Origin: Brockia lithotrophica
GTDB lineage: Bacteria; Bacillota; Bacilli; Thermicanales; DSM-22653
Reading direction: 5' to 3'
Assembly (NCBI GenBank): GCA_003050565.1
Contig: PEBW01000001.1
Coordinates: 186,001-250,000 of the forward strand
Length of the DNA: 64,000 bases
Below the pieces are notes generated by a model. That model was not told where the DNA came from, made no database searches, and saw only the letters and a program-made list of their open reading frames with translations. The position numbers and the translations under genes are program-made. Numbering within the stretch: position 1 is the stretch's first letter; every line of letters begins with the position of its first letter. Below are positions 55,550 through 64,000 of the stretch, one piece after another.

Positions 55550-56635
55550 TCAGGGGGGAGCCTGGTTTGCACTGGCAATGCGATTGCGCCCCCGGCGCTT
55601 CGCCCCGAGGTACATGGCGCGGTCGGCGCGGTGGATGAGCCCGGCGACGTCGTCCGCGTGCTCGGGAAACGTGGCGACGCCGATGGACACTGTCACCCGT
55701 GGATGCTCGCGATCGGGATCGGGGGAGGGAAGCTCGAGGCGGGCCACCCCGCCGCGCAGGCGTTCGGCGACGCGCAACGCCGCAGCGTGGTCCGTTCGCG
55801 GCAAGAGCACGAGGAACTCCTCTCCCCCGTAGCGGGCGAGGACGTCTTCCTTGCGCGTCATTCCTTTGAGGAGCGCCGCAAGCCGGCGGAGGAGCTCGTT
55901 CCCCATCTCGTGCCCGTACGTGTCGTTAAAGCGTTTAAAGTAGTCGATGTCGAGGAGGAGGAGGCTCACCGGCTCTCCGCGCTCGCGCGCTGCCCGGAGA
56001 ACGCGCTCCCCCACCTCCCGGAAGGGTCCGAAGAGGAGAAAGCCCGTGAGGGCGTCGCGCTGCGTTTCGGCTTCTTCATCGAGCAGGCGGCGCACGCGGA
56101 CGAGGACGTCCTCCACCAGCCGGATCGCAAAGCGCAGCCGCCGTTCTTCGCGGGCCGTGAAGGGGCGGAAGGAGGGGCGTAAAAAGACGACCGTACCCCC
56201 GTCTTCCCACCGGGCGGCGAGGATGGCGTAGGGGCCTACGACCGTCTGGAGGATGAAACGGCGAACCTGGCCGCGGGCCAAGCTCCCGGTTTCGAGTACC
56301 CGAGCTTGCATCTCGCGACACAAAATCCCTTCGCGTTCCCTTCCCCAACCAAGGGCGTCGGCGTGCTTCCCGACGTAGCACTCGCCGCTTTCGGCGAGGT
56401 ATAGCGAGAAATCGAAAGGGGCGAGTTTTTCGAGTTCCGCAAAAACCCGCGCCACAAACCGCTCCTCATCCGTCGAGGCCTGAAGTCCTGCGAGAAGGCG
56501 ATGCAGGTGCGCGTACACCTCCGCCTCTTCCCGCCAGAGGTCCCACGTGAGGACACCTCCCGCGGCAAGCGCAAGGGCGCCCCCGCCCAAACACGCAGCG
56601 GAAAACACGGTGGGGTCCATGGCCCGATGCCTCAC
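55550..56635 (-). CDS. Diguanylate cyclase with GAF-like sensor region
   Basis: Makes cyclic di-GMP from GTP. The GGDEF domain starts near AETQRDALTGFLLFG and has LLLLDIDYFKRFNDTYGH, the active-site RYGGEEFLVLLP, and VTVSIGVATFP, so it looks active. N-terminal: one hydrophobic segment (AACLGGGALALAAGGVL), then a GAF-like region (about residues 40-185) of unknown ligand. GTG at 56635 overlaps the degU-like stop; an ATG at 56620 is an alternative. Lies between degU and degV. Confidence 0.9.
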   Translation of the reverse strand: MRHRAMDPTVFSAACLGGGALALAAGGVLTWDLWREEAEVYAHLHRLLAGLQASTDEERFVARVFAELEKLAPFDFSLYLAESGECYVGKHADALGWGREREGILCREMQARVLETGSLARGQVRRFILQTVVGPYAILAARWEDGGTVVFLRPSFRPFTAREERRLRFAIRLVEDVLVRVRRLLDEEAETQRDALTGFLLFGPFREVGERVLRAARERGEPVSLLLLDIDYFKRFNDTYGHEMGNELLRRLAALLKGMTRKEDVLARYGGEEFLVLLPRTDHAAALRVAERLRGGVARLELPSPDPDREHPRVTVSIGVATFPEHADDVAGLIHRADRAMYLGAKRRGRNRIASANQAPP

Positions 56636-57354
56636 ACTTCTCCCGCGGCGTCGGTCCCCCCGACGCGGCGTACGTAGTGGAGAGCTTCGATCGCGAGCTT
56701 GGTCCGTTCGCTGATGTTCAACTTGATCCGAATGCTCGCGAGGTGATTCTTTACCGTCTTTTCGCTGATCCCGAGGCGCTTTCCGATCTCCCCGTTGGAC
56801 AACCCCTCGGCAATGAGGAGGAGGATGTCGCGCTCCCGCGCGGTGAGGCGTTGCCAGCGTTCTCCGAGGACGGAGCTCCGCTCGGGAGGGGATCCGCTCG
56901 CGCGAGGCGGGCGCTCCTGAACCGAGAGGCGCCGAAGCTCGGCGATCACGTATCCGGCAAGCCGCGGGTGGAGGTACGCACCCCCGGCGTGCACGGCGCG
57001 GACGGCGGAGACGAGCGTCTGGGCGTCGATCTCCTTGAGGAGGTAGCCGTCCGCCCCGGCGAGCAAAGCGCGCCGCACGTACTCCTCGTCGTCGTGGATG
57101 GAAAGCACGATCACGCGCGTGGGGAGCCCTAGGGCTCGGATTTTGCGCGTAGCTTCGATCCCGTTCATTTCCGGCATGTTGATGTCCATGAGGACGACGT
57201 CGGGGGTGAGAAGCGCCGCCTTGTCTACGGCCTCGTGGCCGCTGCGGGCTTCCCCCACGATCGTAAACCCCTCTTCCTGCCCCAAGATGTGGCGCAGGCC
57301 CTCGCGGAAGAGGGCGTGGTCGTCTGCCAAGAGGATCGTGATGCGCTCGCTCAC
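56632..57354 (-). CDS. degU: DegU-like response regulator (NarL/FixJ family)
   Basis: Receiver domain ITILLADDHALFREGLRHIL with acidic pocket, phospho-acceptor Asp in DVVLMDINMPEMNG, LSIHDDEEYV and LLKEIDAQ with the conserved Lys. The C-terminal LuxR helix-turn-helix is LTARERDILLLIAEGLSNGE and KTVKNHLASIRIKL. 240 residues. A Pro/Ser-rich linker (about 145-165) joins the domains. GTG at 57354 follows GGGAGGGG. Paired with DegS. Likely controls exoenzymes, motility or competence by analogy with Bacillus. Confidence 0.93.
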   Translation of the reverse strand: MSERITILLADDHALFREGLRHILGQEEGFTIVGEARSGHEAVDKAALLTPDVVLMDINMPEMNGIEATRKIRALGLPTRVIVLSIHDDEEYVRRALLAGADGYLLKEIDAQTLVSAVRAVHAGGAYLHPRLAGYVIAELRRLSVQERPPRASGSPPERSSVLGERWQRLTARERDILLLIAEGLSNGEIGKRLGISEKTVKNHLASIRIKLNISERTKLAIEALHYVRRVGGTDAAGEV

Positions 57355-57366
57355 GGAGACCCCTCC

Positions 57367-58533
57367 CTATTCTCCGGCTTCTGCCTCGACGTCCCGCGGG
57401 ACCTCTACCGTCACGATCGTCCCGCGACCGGGTTCGCTCAAGACGCTGGCCTTCCCGCCCACGAGCTTCGCGCGTTCGACGATGCCCATGAGGCCGTACG
57501 TCTTGCGCCCTTCTCGCACCTTTTCGGGAACGAACCCCTTTCCGTCGTCGGCGACCGTCGCCCGGACGACGTGGGGAAGAAAGGCGATCTCCACGGAGAC
57601 GAGTCGCGCTTCTGCGTGTTTGACCGCATTGGCCACCGCCTCTTGGACGATGCGAAACAGAGCGATCTCCACGGGTCCGGTCAGGCGCTGCTCTTCCCCG
57701 ACGACGTGAAGTTCTACGGAAGGGAGCCCCTCGCGGCGGTACAACTCCAAATGCCGTGCGAGGGCGGAAACGAGGCCGAGGTCGTCGAGGTGCATGGGCC
57801 GAAGGTCGTAAATCACCTTCCGCACGTCGGCGAGGGTGGCGCGCAGGATGTCCCGCAGGGAGCGAAGTTCTTCTGCGGCGAGGGTGGCATCGCCTTCGCG
57901 GATTCGCTTCTCCACGAGCTCGACCTTGAGCAGGGCGAGGGCCAAACTTTGGGCTGGGCCGTCGTGAATGTCGCGGGCGATGCGGCGCCGTTCCTCTTCC
58001 TGTGCTTCGATCACCTTGAAGCCGAAGAGCTGCCGCGAGAGAGCCGACTGCACCGCCTCGGACATGCGCGCGAGGTCGCCCTTGAGATAGTCGAGGACCA
58101 CGCTCATCTGGAGGAGGATCGACTCCGCCTTATCGATCGTGCGCAGGAGGTTCTTGTATCGCTGTTCGAGTTCGTCTCGACGCTTCCGGAGGAGCTTCTC
58201 GCGTTCCTGTCCGAACTGCAACGTCGCGAGCATTTCGCTCGCCGCTTCATACGCCTCGCGGATGTCGCGTTCCGTGTAGCGGGAGAAGTTCCTGCTTACC
58301 TCAACGAGACGCTGGCGGAGCTTGCGGTATTCCCGCTCGCGCCGGTCGTTCTCGGCGATGAGGAACTCGATCTCTCGCTTGAGCTTTGCGAGTTCCTCTT
58401 CAACGGTCCGGCTTTCCTCCCGCGCCTGCTCCGCGATGTCGAAGACCTGGGCCTTGGCCGCTTCCATCGTGCGCACGGTGTGGTCGAGGATGCGCTCCAG
58501 CGTCTCCAGGGCAGGAAACGTCCCTTCCTCCAT
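57367..58533 (-). CDS. degS: DegS-like cytoplasmic sensor histidine kinase
   Basis: No membrane segments. Long N-terminal coiled coil (about residues 25-170, including AKLKREIEFLIAENDRRERE), HisKA_3 dimer/phosphoacceptor His in RRRIARDIHDGPAQSLAL, and HATPase: VQEAVANAVKHAEA, DDGKGF and GLMGIVERAKLVGG. 388 residues, same layout as DegS. ATG at 58533; the SD is weak (GGGGG). An extended -10 promoter lies just upstream. 12 bases before degU. Confidence 0.94.
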   Translation of the reverse strand: MEEGTFPALETLERILDHTVRTMEAAKAQVFDIAEQAREESRTVEEELAKLKREIEFLIAENDRREREYRKLRQRLVEVSRNFSRYTERDIREAYEAASEMLATLQFGQEREKLLRKRRDELEQRYKNLLRTIDKAESILLQMSVVLDYLKGDLARMSEAVQSALSRQLFGFKVIEAQEEERRRIARDIHDGPAQSLALALLKVELVEKRIREGDATLAAEELRSLRDILRATLADVRKVIYDLRPMHLDDLGLVSALARHLELYRREGLPSVELHVVGEEQRLTGPVEIALFRIVQEAVANAVKHAEARLVSVEIAFLPHVVRATVADDGKGFVPEKVREGRKTYGLMGIVERAKLVGGKASVLSEPGRGTIVTVEVPRDVEAEAGE

Positions 58534-58565
58534 CCCGTTGCCCCCGCAGCATACCTTTGTGCACG

Positions 58566-58574
58566 ATTCTACCA
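58566..58574 (-). promoter_or_regulatory. Candidate extended -10 promoter of degS
   Basis: Minus strand TGGTAGAAT: TGn followed by -10 hexamer TAGAAT (58566-58571), about 33 bases before the degS ATG and after the metK terminator. No good -35. Confidence 0.5.
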
Positions 58575-58610
58575 CAAGTGCCCGCCCGAGCGGCAAAGGG
58601 GCCAAAACAG

Positions 58611-58636
58611 AAAAGCCCGGCACGTCCCGTGCCGGG
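58611..58636 (-). terminator. metK terminator
   Basis: Minus strand: 9-bp stem CCCGGCACG / CGTGCCGGG with a 3-base loop, followed by CTTTTCTGTTTT, 54 bases past the metK stop. Confidence 0.85.
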
Positions 58637-58690
58637 TGGCAAACAAGGCGCAGGGGTTCCTCGGGTAACCCCGCATCTTCAACCGAACCA

Positions 58691-59911
58691 TCAGCGACCT
58701 CCCCGCGCCGAAAGCCACGCTTCGGCCGCGCGGCGGAGCGCCGCGGCACGGTCCGTCCGTTCCCAGGGGACGTCCAAGTCCTCCCGGCCAAAGTGCCCGT
58801 AGGCCGCCAGGTTCCGGTAGATCGGCCTCCGGAGGTCGAGGTCGCGGATGATCGCGCCGGGGCGGAGGTCAAAGTGTTCGCGCACGAGCTCGACGAGCTT
58901 GGCGTCCGGAAGACGCCCGGTCCCGTACGTATCCACGCGGATGGAGATGGGATGCGCCACACCGATCGCGTAAGAAATCTGCACTTCCGCACGGTCGGCG
59001 AGGCCTGCGGCGACGATGTTCTTGGCGACGTAGCGGGCGGCATAGGCCGCGGACCGGTCGACCTTCGTCGGATCCTTTCCGGAAAACGCGCCGCCGCCGT
59101 GGCGTGCGTAGCCGCCGTAGGTATCCACGATCACCTTGCGCCCCGTCAGTCCCGCGTCACCCTGCGGCCCGCCGATGACAAAGCGCCCTGTAGGGTTGAT
59201 GAAAAACCGCGTGCGCTCGTCGAGGAATTCCCGGGGAATCACCGGCCCCACGACGTGCTCGAGAAGGTCCGCCCTGAGCACCTCGTACGGGACGTCGGGG
59301 TCGTGCTGGGCCGAGATGACCACCGTATCGACGCGCACGGGCCGCTGGCCTTCGTACTCCACGGTCACCTGCGTCTTTCCGTCGGGACGGAGGTACGCGA
59401 GAAGGCCGCTCTTTCGCACCTCCGTCAGGCGACGGGCGAGGCGGTGGGCCAGATCGATGGGAAGCGGCATGAGCGTCGGCGTTTCGTTTACGGCAAAGCC
59501 GAAGACCATTCCCTGGTCGCCCGCACCGATGCGGTCGGCTTCGTCCTCCGTCCCTCGGTCGCGCGCTTCCCACGCGCGATCCACCCCCATGGCGATGTCC
59601 GGCGACTGCTCCTTGAGCGACACGAGGACGGCGCACGACGTCGCATCGCAGCCGTAGGCGGGATCCGTATAGCCGATTTCGCGGATCACCTGCCGCGCCA
59701 CGTCGGCTACGTCTACACGCGCCGTCGAACTGATCTCCCCAAAGATGAAGACGAGTCCGCCCGTGGCCACCGTCTCGCAGGCGACGCGGGCGGAAGGATC
59801 TTCGCGCAGGTACGCGTCGAGCACCGCATCGGAGATCTGGTCGCAGAGTTTGTCGGGGTGGCCCTCGGTGACAGACTCCGAGGTGAAGTAGTGCCGTTCA
59901 CCCGTTTCCAC
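58691..59911 (-). CDS. metK: S-adenosylmethionine synthetase
   Basis: Makes SAM from methionine and [40 protein letters not shown] and the loop [20 protein letters not shown] (signature [10 protein letters not shown]) are diagnostic. 406 residues. GTG at 59911 with GGAGGAGGG. The leader is about 95 bases long, with no SAM riboswitch core visible. It uses the methionine that metE makes elsewhere in the window. Confidence 0.97.
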   Translation of the reverse strand: METGERHYFTSESVTEGHPDKLCDQISDAVLDAYLREDPSARVACETVATGGLVFIFGEISSTARVDVADVARQVIREIGYTDPAYGCDATSCAVLVSLKEQSPDIAMGVDRAWEARDRGTEDEADRIGAGDQGMVFGFAVNETPTLMPLPIDLAHRLARRLTEVRKSGLLAYLRPDGKTQVTVEYEGQRPVRVDTVVISAQHDPDVPYEVLRADLLEHVVGPVIPREFLDERTRFFINPTGRFVIGGPQGDAGLTGRKVIVDTYGGYARHGGGAFSGKDPTKVDRSAAYAARYVAKNIVAAGLADRAEVQISYAIGVAHPISIRVDTYGTGRLPDAKLVELVREHFDLRPGAIIRDLDLRRPIYRNLAAYGHFGREDLDVPWERTDRAAALRRAAEAWLSARGGR

Positions 59912-60013
59912 GAAAATCCCTCCTCCCGAAACCTCTTCTGTCCTCTCGCCCTCCTCGCGGGTACGCGCGCTGGAATTGCGGACGCGGTCTTTCCCGGGAA
60001 AGAAGTCGCGTCA

Positions 60014-60042
60014 AGTATAGTCAAGCCCCCCGGGGGTGTCAA
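60014..60042 (-). promoter_or_regulatory. metK promoter
   Basis: Minus strand: consensus -35 TTGACA (60037-60042), 17-base spacer, -10 TATACT (60014-60019). The -35 overlaps the TGA stop of tatC. Confidence 0.88.
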
Positions 60043-60845
60043 GAAAGGGGTGGGGAATTCTCCCCTGTGGTCGGAGAAGCGGGACGTTCGATGAAGCGCG
60101 TCGAAAAGATGCCCGCTTCGTAGAGGAGGATCAGGGGTACGGCACCCGAAAGGTGGGCGAGGACGTCCGGCGGTGTGATCATGGACGCTATCACGTACAG
60201 GACAAAGTAGGCGTACTTCCGGTAGCGGCGGTACACGGCGGGCTTCACCCATCCAAGGCGCGCCAACGTATACATGAGAAGCGGCGTCTCGAAGAAGAAG
60301 GCCATGGGAAGGGACAGGCCCACCATGAAAGAGTAGTAACGCTGTACGCTGTAGTACGGCTCAATGTGAAACGCTCGGCTCAAGGTCAAGGTAAATCGAA
60401 ACAAAAACGGGAAGAAGACAAAGAGCCCGAAGTAGAGCCCGAGAACGAAGAGGAGAAAGGCGATGAGCACGTAGCGGAATCCCCGAAACGGACGCCCCGT
60501 GACCGCGGTGTAGACGAAGAGGGCTTCGCGGACGGCGAAGGGGATGAGACAGGCGACGGCGATCACGTTGCTGAGGAGGAAGTACACCTGAAAGCCGTCC
60601 GTGGGGGCGAGCACGTAGAGCGTAATCTCGGGCCGAAAGAGTCGGTACAGGTACGGTGCCCCTAAGAAGCCGAATACGAGGAAGACCGCATACCCTGCGA
60701 GGAGACGGACGAGCGACTTCCTCAACGCCGGGCCATAGTGTAGGAGCCACTCCGCCAGGGACTCCCGCCCTTCGGCCACGATGTCGCGGCGAAAGCGGCG
60801 CCGCAAATACCGCTGTCCGGCCTGTACGAGAAGTTGCCACGGCAC
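60039..60845 (-). CDS. tatC: Sec-independent translocase subunit TatC
   Basis: Signal-recognising core of the Tat system. Six predicted membrane helices. Conserved stretches: LAPTDGFQVYFLLSNVIAVA (usual PTEAF), LFVLGLYFGLFVFFPFLFRF, MVGLSLPMAFFFETPLLMYT, the RRY segment AVYRRYRKYAYFVLYVIASM and MITPPDVLAHLSGAVPLILLYE. 268 residues with a basic N-terminal extension. It is more diverged than usual and is not next to tatA. GTG at 60845. Confidence 0.88.
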   Translation of the reverse strand: MPWQLLVQAGQRYLRRRFRRDIVAEGRESLAEWLLHYGPALRKSLVRLLAGYAVFLVFGFLGAPYLYRLFRPEITLYVLAPTDGFQVYFLLSNVIAVACLIPFAVREALFVYTAVTGRPFRGFRYVLIAFLLFVLGLYFGLFVFFPFLFRFTLTLSRAFHIEPYYSVQRYYSFMVGLSLPMAFFFETPLLMYTLARLGWVKPAVYRRYRKYAYFVLYVIASMITPPDVLAHLSGAVPLILLYEAGIFSTRFIERPASPTTGENSPPLS

Positions 60846-60876
60846 GACCCTCCCCCCCTTCTCCGCCGCCCGCTGG

Positions 60877-61758
60877 CTAGGCGGAAAATTCTTCGCGCGC
60901 TAAGGCGAGAGCGCCAAGCACCCCCGACTGATCCCCCAAGGCCGGCGGCACGATATACGTCTCCGCGTGCAAAGGGGCGTCGAAAGAAGTATACCCTGCG
61001 AGAAGGGCGGAGAACTGTGCGCGCACCAGCCGAAACACGATCGGCCGGCTTCCCACCCCACCCCCCAGGACGATCCTCTCGGGAGCGCAGGCGTACGTCA
61101 CCGCGAGGAGGCCGTGGGCGACGTAGTGGGCGACCACCGGCCACACGGGATCGTCTTCGGCAAGTTCTTCGCCTCGCCTCCCCGTACGCCGTTCTACCGC
61201 AGGACCGGAAGCAAGGCCCTCCCAGCAGGATCCGTGGTACGGGCATACGCCCGGAAATTCGTCCTCCGGGGCGCGCGGAAGAAAGATGTGGCCGAGCTCC
61301 GGGTGCCCGCCTCCGCCGACGAACCGTCCCCGCTCTACGCAGGCTACGCCGACTCCCGTTCCCACCGTGACGTAGGCGAGGGAGCGTAGGCCGCGTCCGG
61401 AGCCGAGGTGGAGTTCTCCCCATGCGGCGGCGGCCACGTCGGTGACCACGCGCACGGGAGCGCCGAGGGCCTTTTCTAAGCGGGCGCGCAAGGGAAACCC
61501 CTGCCACCCGGGCTTCGGCGTAGCGCGGAGCACGCCGTAGTCCGCACGCTCCGGAACGACGCCGATGGGGCCAAAGCTTCCCAGCCCTACGCCCACCAGG
61601 GGATATGCGGCGAGCATTTCCGCGACGCGACGGACGGTCCGCTCGGGATCTTCCGTAGGGATGCGGCACGTGCAGTGGGGAGGACCGGAGCGCTCGCCGA
61701 CGGCGAAGAGCCACTTCGTTCCTCCGGCCTCGATGCCCGCCCAATACCTCCCCCGCAT
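60877..61758 (-). CDS. ROK family sugar kinase (probable fructokinase)
   Basis: WAGIEAGGTKWLFAVG is the ATP-binding start; VGLGSFGPIGVVPE, VVTDVAAAAWGELHLG (catalytic Asp), YVTVGTGVGVACVERG and the zinc motif HPELGH followed by CPYHGSCWEGLASGPAVE match the YdhR/ScrK-type ROK fructokinases. I prefer the ATG at 61758, with AAGGGGGTG upstream, over GTG at 61767. 293 residues. Substrate is inferred. Its neighbours galU (nucleotide sugars) and tatC give little help. Confidence 0.88.
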   Translation of the reverse strand: MRGRYWAGIEAGGTKWLFAVGERSGPPHCTCRIPTEDPERTVRRVAEMLAAYPLVGVGLGSFGPIGVVPERADYGVLRATPKPGWQGFPLRARLEKALGAPVRVVTDVAAAAWGELHLGSGRGLRSLAYVTVGTGVGVACVERGRFVGGGGHPELGHIFLPRAPEDEFPGVCPYHGSCWEGLASGPAVERRTGRRGEELAEDDPVWPVVAHYVAHGLLAVTYACAPERIVLGGGVGSRPIVFRLVRAQFSALLAGYTSFDAPLHAETYIVPPALGDQSGVLGALALAREEFSA

Positions 61759-61795
61759 TTCGCCCACCCCCTTTGAAACCCTTGCGACCGAGGGA

Positions 61796-62716
61796 TTACG
61801 CGTGCGGCGAATGCCCCTTCCCGCTCAGGCGTGGGGAAAGCGCTTCCCCCTCCCGACGAATGCGTTCCTCCAGGAAGCGAAGAAGGCGGGCGCGCAGGTC
61901 TTCGCGCCTCAGGGCAAACTCGATGGATGTGATGAGGTAGTCGAGCTTTTCTCCCACGTCGAAGCGCTCGCCTTCGATCACGTACGCGTAGACCGCCTCG
62001 TGCTCGTTGAGGCGAGCGATGGCGTCCGTGAGCTGGATTTCGCCTCCCCGCCCCGGAGGGAGTTCGTCGAGGATCGTAAATATTCGCGGCGTGAGGACGT
62101 ACCGGCCCACGATCCCCAAATTCGAGGGAGCTTCGTCCGGTGCGGGTTTTTCCACGAGCCCCTCCACGGCGTAAAGCCCGGGAGAAATTTCCTTCCCGGC
62201 GATCACCCCGTAGCGGTGGATTTCTTCGGGGGGGATCGGGCGAACGGCGAGGATCGAGGCGCGGTATCGCTCGTAGAGGTCAATGAGTTGGCGGAGTCCC
62301 GGCTTTTTGGCGACGATGAGGTCGTCGCCGAGGAGTACCGCAAAGGGCTCGTCGCCGACGAACTTCCGCGCCGACCATACGGCGTGCCCCAAGCCCCGGG
62401 GTTCCTTTTGCCGGATGTAGTGGATGTCCGCAAGTTCGGAAGACCGAAGGACCTCGCGAAGGAGATCCTCCTTACCCCGGGCCCGCAAGATCGCTTCGAG
62501 TTCCAGGTTCCGGTCGAAGTGGTCTTCGATGGCCCGCTTCCCCTTCCCGGTGACGACGATGATGTCCTCGATGCCCGATGCAGCCGCCTCTTCGACGATG
62601 TACTGAATCGTCGGCTTATCGACGATGGGGAGCATCTCCTTGGGCATGGCCTTCGTCGCCGGGAGAAAGCGCGTCCCCAGACCGGCTGCGGGAATAATCG
62701 CCTTGCGCACCTTCAT
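61796..62716 (-). CDS. galU: UTP-glucose-1-phosphate uridylyltransferase
   Basis: Makes UDP-glucose for surface polysaccharides and glycolipids. [20 protein letters not shown] with [19 protein letters not shown] is the nucleotide-binding signature; [35 protein letters not shown] and [19 protein letters not shown] follow. 306 residues. The ATG at 62716 overlaps the fabZ stop (TGATG). The longer open frame upstream is a shadow of fabZ. Confidence 0.96.
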   Translation of the reverse strand: MKVRKAIIPAAGLGTRFLPATKAMPKEMLPIVDKPTIQYIVEEAAASGIEDIIVVTGKGKRAIEDHFDRNLELEAILRARGKEDLLREVLRSSELADIHYIRQKEPRGLGHAVWSARKFVGDEPFAVLLGDDLIVAKKPGLRQLIDLYERYRASILAVRPIPPEEIHRYGVIAGKEISPGLYAVEGLVEKPAPDEAPSNLGIVGRYVLTPRIFTILDELPPGRGGEIQLTDAIARLNEHEAVYAYVIEGERFDVGEKLDYLITSIEFALRREDLRARLLRFLEERIRREGEALSPRLSGKGHSPHA

Positions 62717-63174
62717 CAAGTTTCCACCCCCCCGGAAGTTCGAACCTCTCGGGGGACGAGGCCGAAGGAAAGTTCGCCTTCTGCGGCCACCTCGCCCTCG
62801 ACGCTCGCTTTCCCGTAGCCCTTTCCGGCTCTGCCGCGTTGCCAGAGAAGTTCGACTTCCAGGTGCAGGACGTCGCCGGGAATCACGGGCCGACGAAAAC
62901 GAAAGCGATCTATCCCCCCGAACATCGCGAGCAAGTTCCGATCCCTTTGGCTTTCGAGGACGAGGAGCGCGCCTACCTGCGCGAGGGCTTCGACGACGAG
63001 CACACCCGGGTACACGGGGTAGCCGGGGAAGTGCCCGGAGAGAACCGGATCGCTCATGGAAACCGCTTTGATCCCCACGGCACGCCGCCCGGGGACCAAT
63101 TCGAGAATTCGATCCACGAGGAGAAACGGCGGGCGATGGGGCAAAATCTCCGTGATCCACGAGACATCCCGCAC
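62716..63174 (-). CDS. fabZ: 3-hydroxyacyl-ACP dehydratase FabZ
   Basis: Dehydrates 3-hydroxyacyl-ACP in fatty-acid elongation. [20 protein letters not shown], catalytic His in [20 protein letters not shown] (with Glu in VVEALAQ), and [18 protein letters not shown] chose the GTG at 63174 ([14 protein letters not shown]); an ATG at 63201 has no SD. 152 residues. flhP-epuA-fabZ is a common Bacilli order. Confidence 0.93.
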   Translation of the reverse strand: MRDVSWITEILPHRPPFLLVDRILELVPGRRAVGIKAVSMSDPVLSGHFPGYPVYPGVLVVEALAQVGALLVLESQRDRNLLAMFGGIDRFRFRRPVIPGDVLHLEVELLWQRGRAGKGYGKASVEGEVAAEGELSFGLVPREVRTSGGVET

Positions 63175-63247
63175 GCGGCATCGACTTCCTTTCCGGGCCA
63201 TATGAAATCCGAAAATCCGACGGGCGACTTTCTTCCCGGTGTACGCC

Positions 63248-63478
63248 TTAGAGCGACGTGAGGAAGCGAAAGAGGTGCCTCCAGGTATTGCCGGAGAAGA
63301 AATCGAGAACGGGGCCATTCCCGAAGACGACATATCCGAGGAACGCTCCGCCGAAGAAGGCGAGCCCCCAGACGAGGAGGACGATGAGTACCCCGACCCA
63401 CACCCCACGGATCTGCCTTCGGCGGGATTGCCCTGGCGAGGGCGTGCGCGGCGGAGGACCCGACGTCGTCTGTGGCAT
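63248..63478 (-). CDS. EpuA-like small membrane protein (annotated elsewhere as RNA polymerase beta-like)
   Basis: 76 residues: a Pro/Arg-rich cytosolic start, one membrane helix (GVLIVLLVWGLAFFGGAFLG), then GYVVFGNGPVLDFFSGNTW with the Gly-Tyr-x-x-x-Gly and Thr-Trp features of the EpuA family. Despite the database name there is no sign of RNA polymerase function. ATG at 63478 with GGAGGT seven bases upstream. Between flhP and fabZ. Confidence 0.8.
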   Translation of the reverse strand: MPQTTSGPPPRTPSPGQSRRRQIRGVWVGVLIVLLVWGLAFFGGAFLGYVVFGNGPVLDFFSGNTWRHLFRFLTSL

Positions 63479-63483
63479 CGCAT

Positions 63484-64000
63484 CTACCTCCGGATGAGTT
63501 CGGCGGCCATCCCCGCAAAGGTGTCCGCTGCGCTCAGCGCCCGAGCCGTCAGGGAAAGGTAGCGCGCCGCGGGGAGCGTTCGGGCGAGAACTTCCGCGTC
63601 GCCGGGAACTCGACGAACCCCCTGGCGGACGATTGTGGGTAGCGAAAACTCGGCAATCCCCGCAGGGGCGAAGTAAAGACCGTCCCCCATCGGGCGCAGG
63701 GCTTCGGGATTGGCAAGACGTCCCGCGGAAAGGCGCGCCAGAAAACGTTCCCCGGTCCCCTCACGCACGAAGACCCTGCCTTCGGCGTCCACGCGAAATG
63801 CCGCGCCGGAGGGAAGGACGAGCGGTCCACCGCCGTCCGCGAGCAAGGCGTACCGCCCCACCATCAGGCGATCGCCGTCCGGGCCGGGAACGCGCGTCAA
63901 GGAAAGGCTGCGGGCGTACACCACTTCCCCGCCGTCCAACGCCCGGAGGGCAAACCACCCGCCGTCTTCGGCAAAGAGGTCGGTGGCACTCCCGGTTTCC
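63484..64000 (-). CDS. Flagellar basal-body rod/hook protein (FlgG/FlhP type, N-terminus beyond the window)
   Basis: Open to the right edge. Residues read TGSATDLFAEDGGWFALRAL, matching the FlgG core (TG..DLAI.GDGFF.V), then RLSAGRLANPEALRPMGDGL (FlgG: FANPEGLRPLGDNLY) and the coiled-coil C-terminus SLTARALSAADTFAGM. Some conserved positions differ, and the protein ends AAELIRR, a little different from the usual TADEM ending. By context and motifs it is FlhP-like. It implies the organism has, or had, flagella. Confidence 0.8.
   Translation of the reverse strand, partial: ETGSATDLFAEDGGWFALRALDGGEVVYARSLSLTRVPGPDGDRLMVGRYALLADGGGPLVLPSGAAFRVDAEGRVFVREGTGERFLARLSAGRLANPEALRPMGDGLYFAPAGIAEFSLPTIVRQGVRRVPGDAEVLARTLPAARYLSLTARALSAADTFAGMAAELIRR

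Noticed and set aside
59912-60013. SAM riboswitch in the metK leader
   Set aside because: The ~95-base leader lacks the SAM-I core sequence and the expected helices; only a promoter, a few weak stems and the RBS are seen.

Overview
The window is a dense, GC-rich bacterial chromosome segment with no rRNA, tRNA, CRISPR array or insertion sequence that I can see. About 55 genes sit on both strands in short operons with strong purine-rich ribosome binding sites and many GTG and TTG starts. Gene order from 3 to 41 kb closely follows a Bacillus subtilis-type chromosome, so I infer a high-GC member of the Bacillota close to Bacilli. A thermophilic or lithotrophic lifestyle is possible but is not shown by the sequence. 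The extreme left 180 bases are clearly more AT-rich than the rest. || Layout. 0-0.8 kb: end of an O-antigen-ligase-type gene (+). 0.9-3.2 kb: metE (+). 3.2-22.5 kb (all -): purE-purB-purC-purL-purF-purM-purN-purH-purD, then yerB, yerC, pcrA, ligA and a CamS lipoprotein gene, as in Bacillus. 22.7-30.5 kb: a PsiE-like membrane gene (+) facing a moxR-DUF58-transglutaminase-guaA-purine permease operon (-). 30.7-41 kb: ytaF (+), then groESL (with CIRCE), tatA, mog, 5-formyl-THF cyclo-ligase, tsaD-rimI-tsaB-tsaE, alr, ydcC and acpS (-). 41-48 kb: 2-oxoacid:ferredoxin oxidoreductase (korAB), PEP carboxylase and an HD hydrolase (-). 48-50 kb: murG and a peroxiredoxin (+). 50-64 kb (-): cell-wall peptidases, nagB, mnmA, degV, a diguanylate cyclase, degU, degS, metK, tatC, a ROK kinase, galU, fabZ, epuA and a partial flagellar rod gene. 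|| The most notable feature is in the purine pathway. Every glutamine-hydrolysing function expected at this locus is missing or dead. PurF keeps its four Fe-S cysteines, but the N-terminal nucleophile Cys is replaced by Gly and its other glutaminase residues are lost. purS and purQ, normally between purC and purL, are cleanly absent. GuaA has only a ~95-residue remnant of its amidotransferase domain and no Cys-His-Glu triad. purK is also missing. Together with a lone nagB, this suggests nitrogen may be supplied as free ammonia rather than glutamine, unless intact copies exist elsewhere in the genome. || Regulation visible in the sequence: a perfect CIRCE operator and sigma-A-type promoter before groES; good promoters for metK and korA; a PurBox-like inverted repeat upstream of purE; and several intrinsic terminators. 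Other oddities are a tsaE with no ordinary start codon lying in frame behind the alr stop, a diguanylate cyclase gene inserted between degU and degV, and two intergenic repeats.
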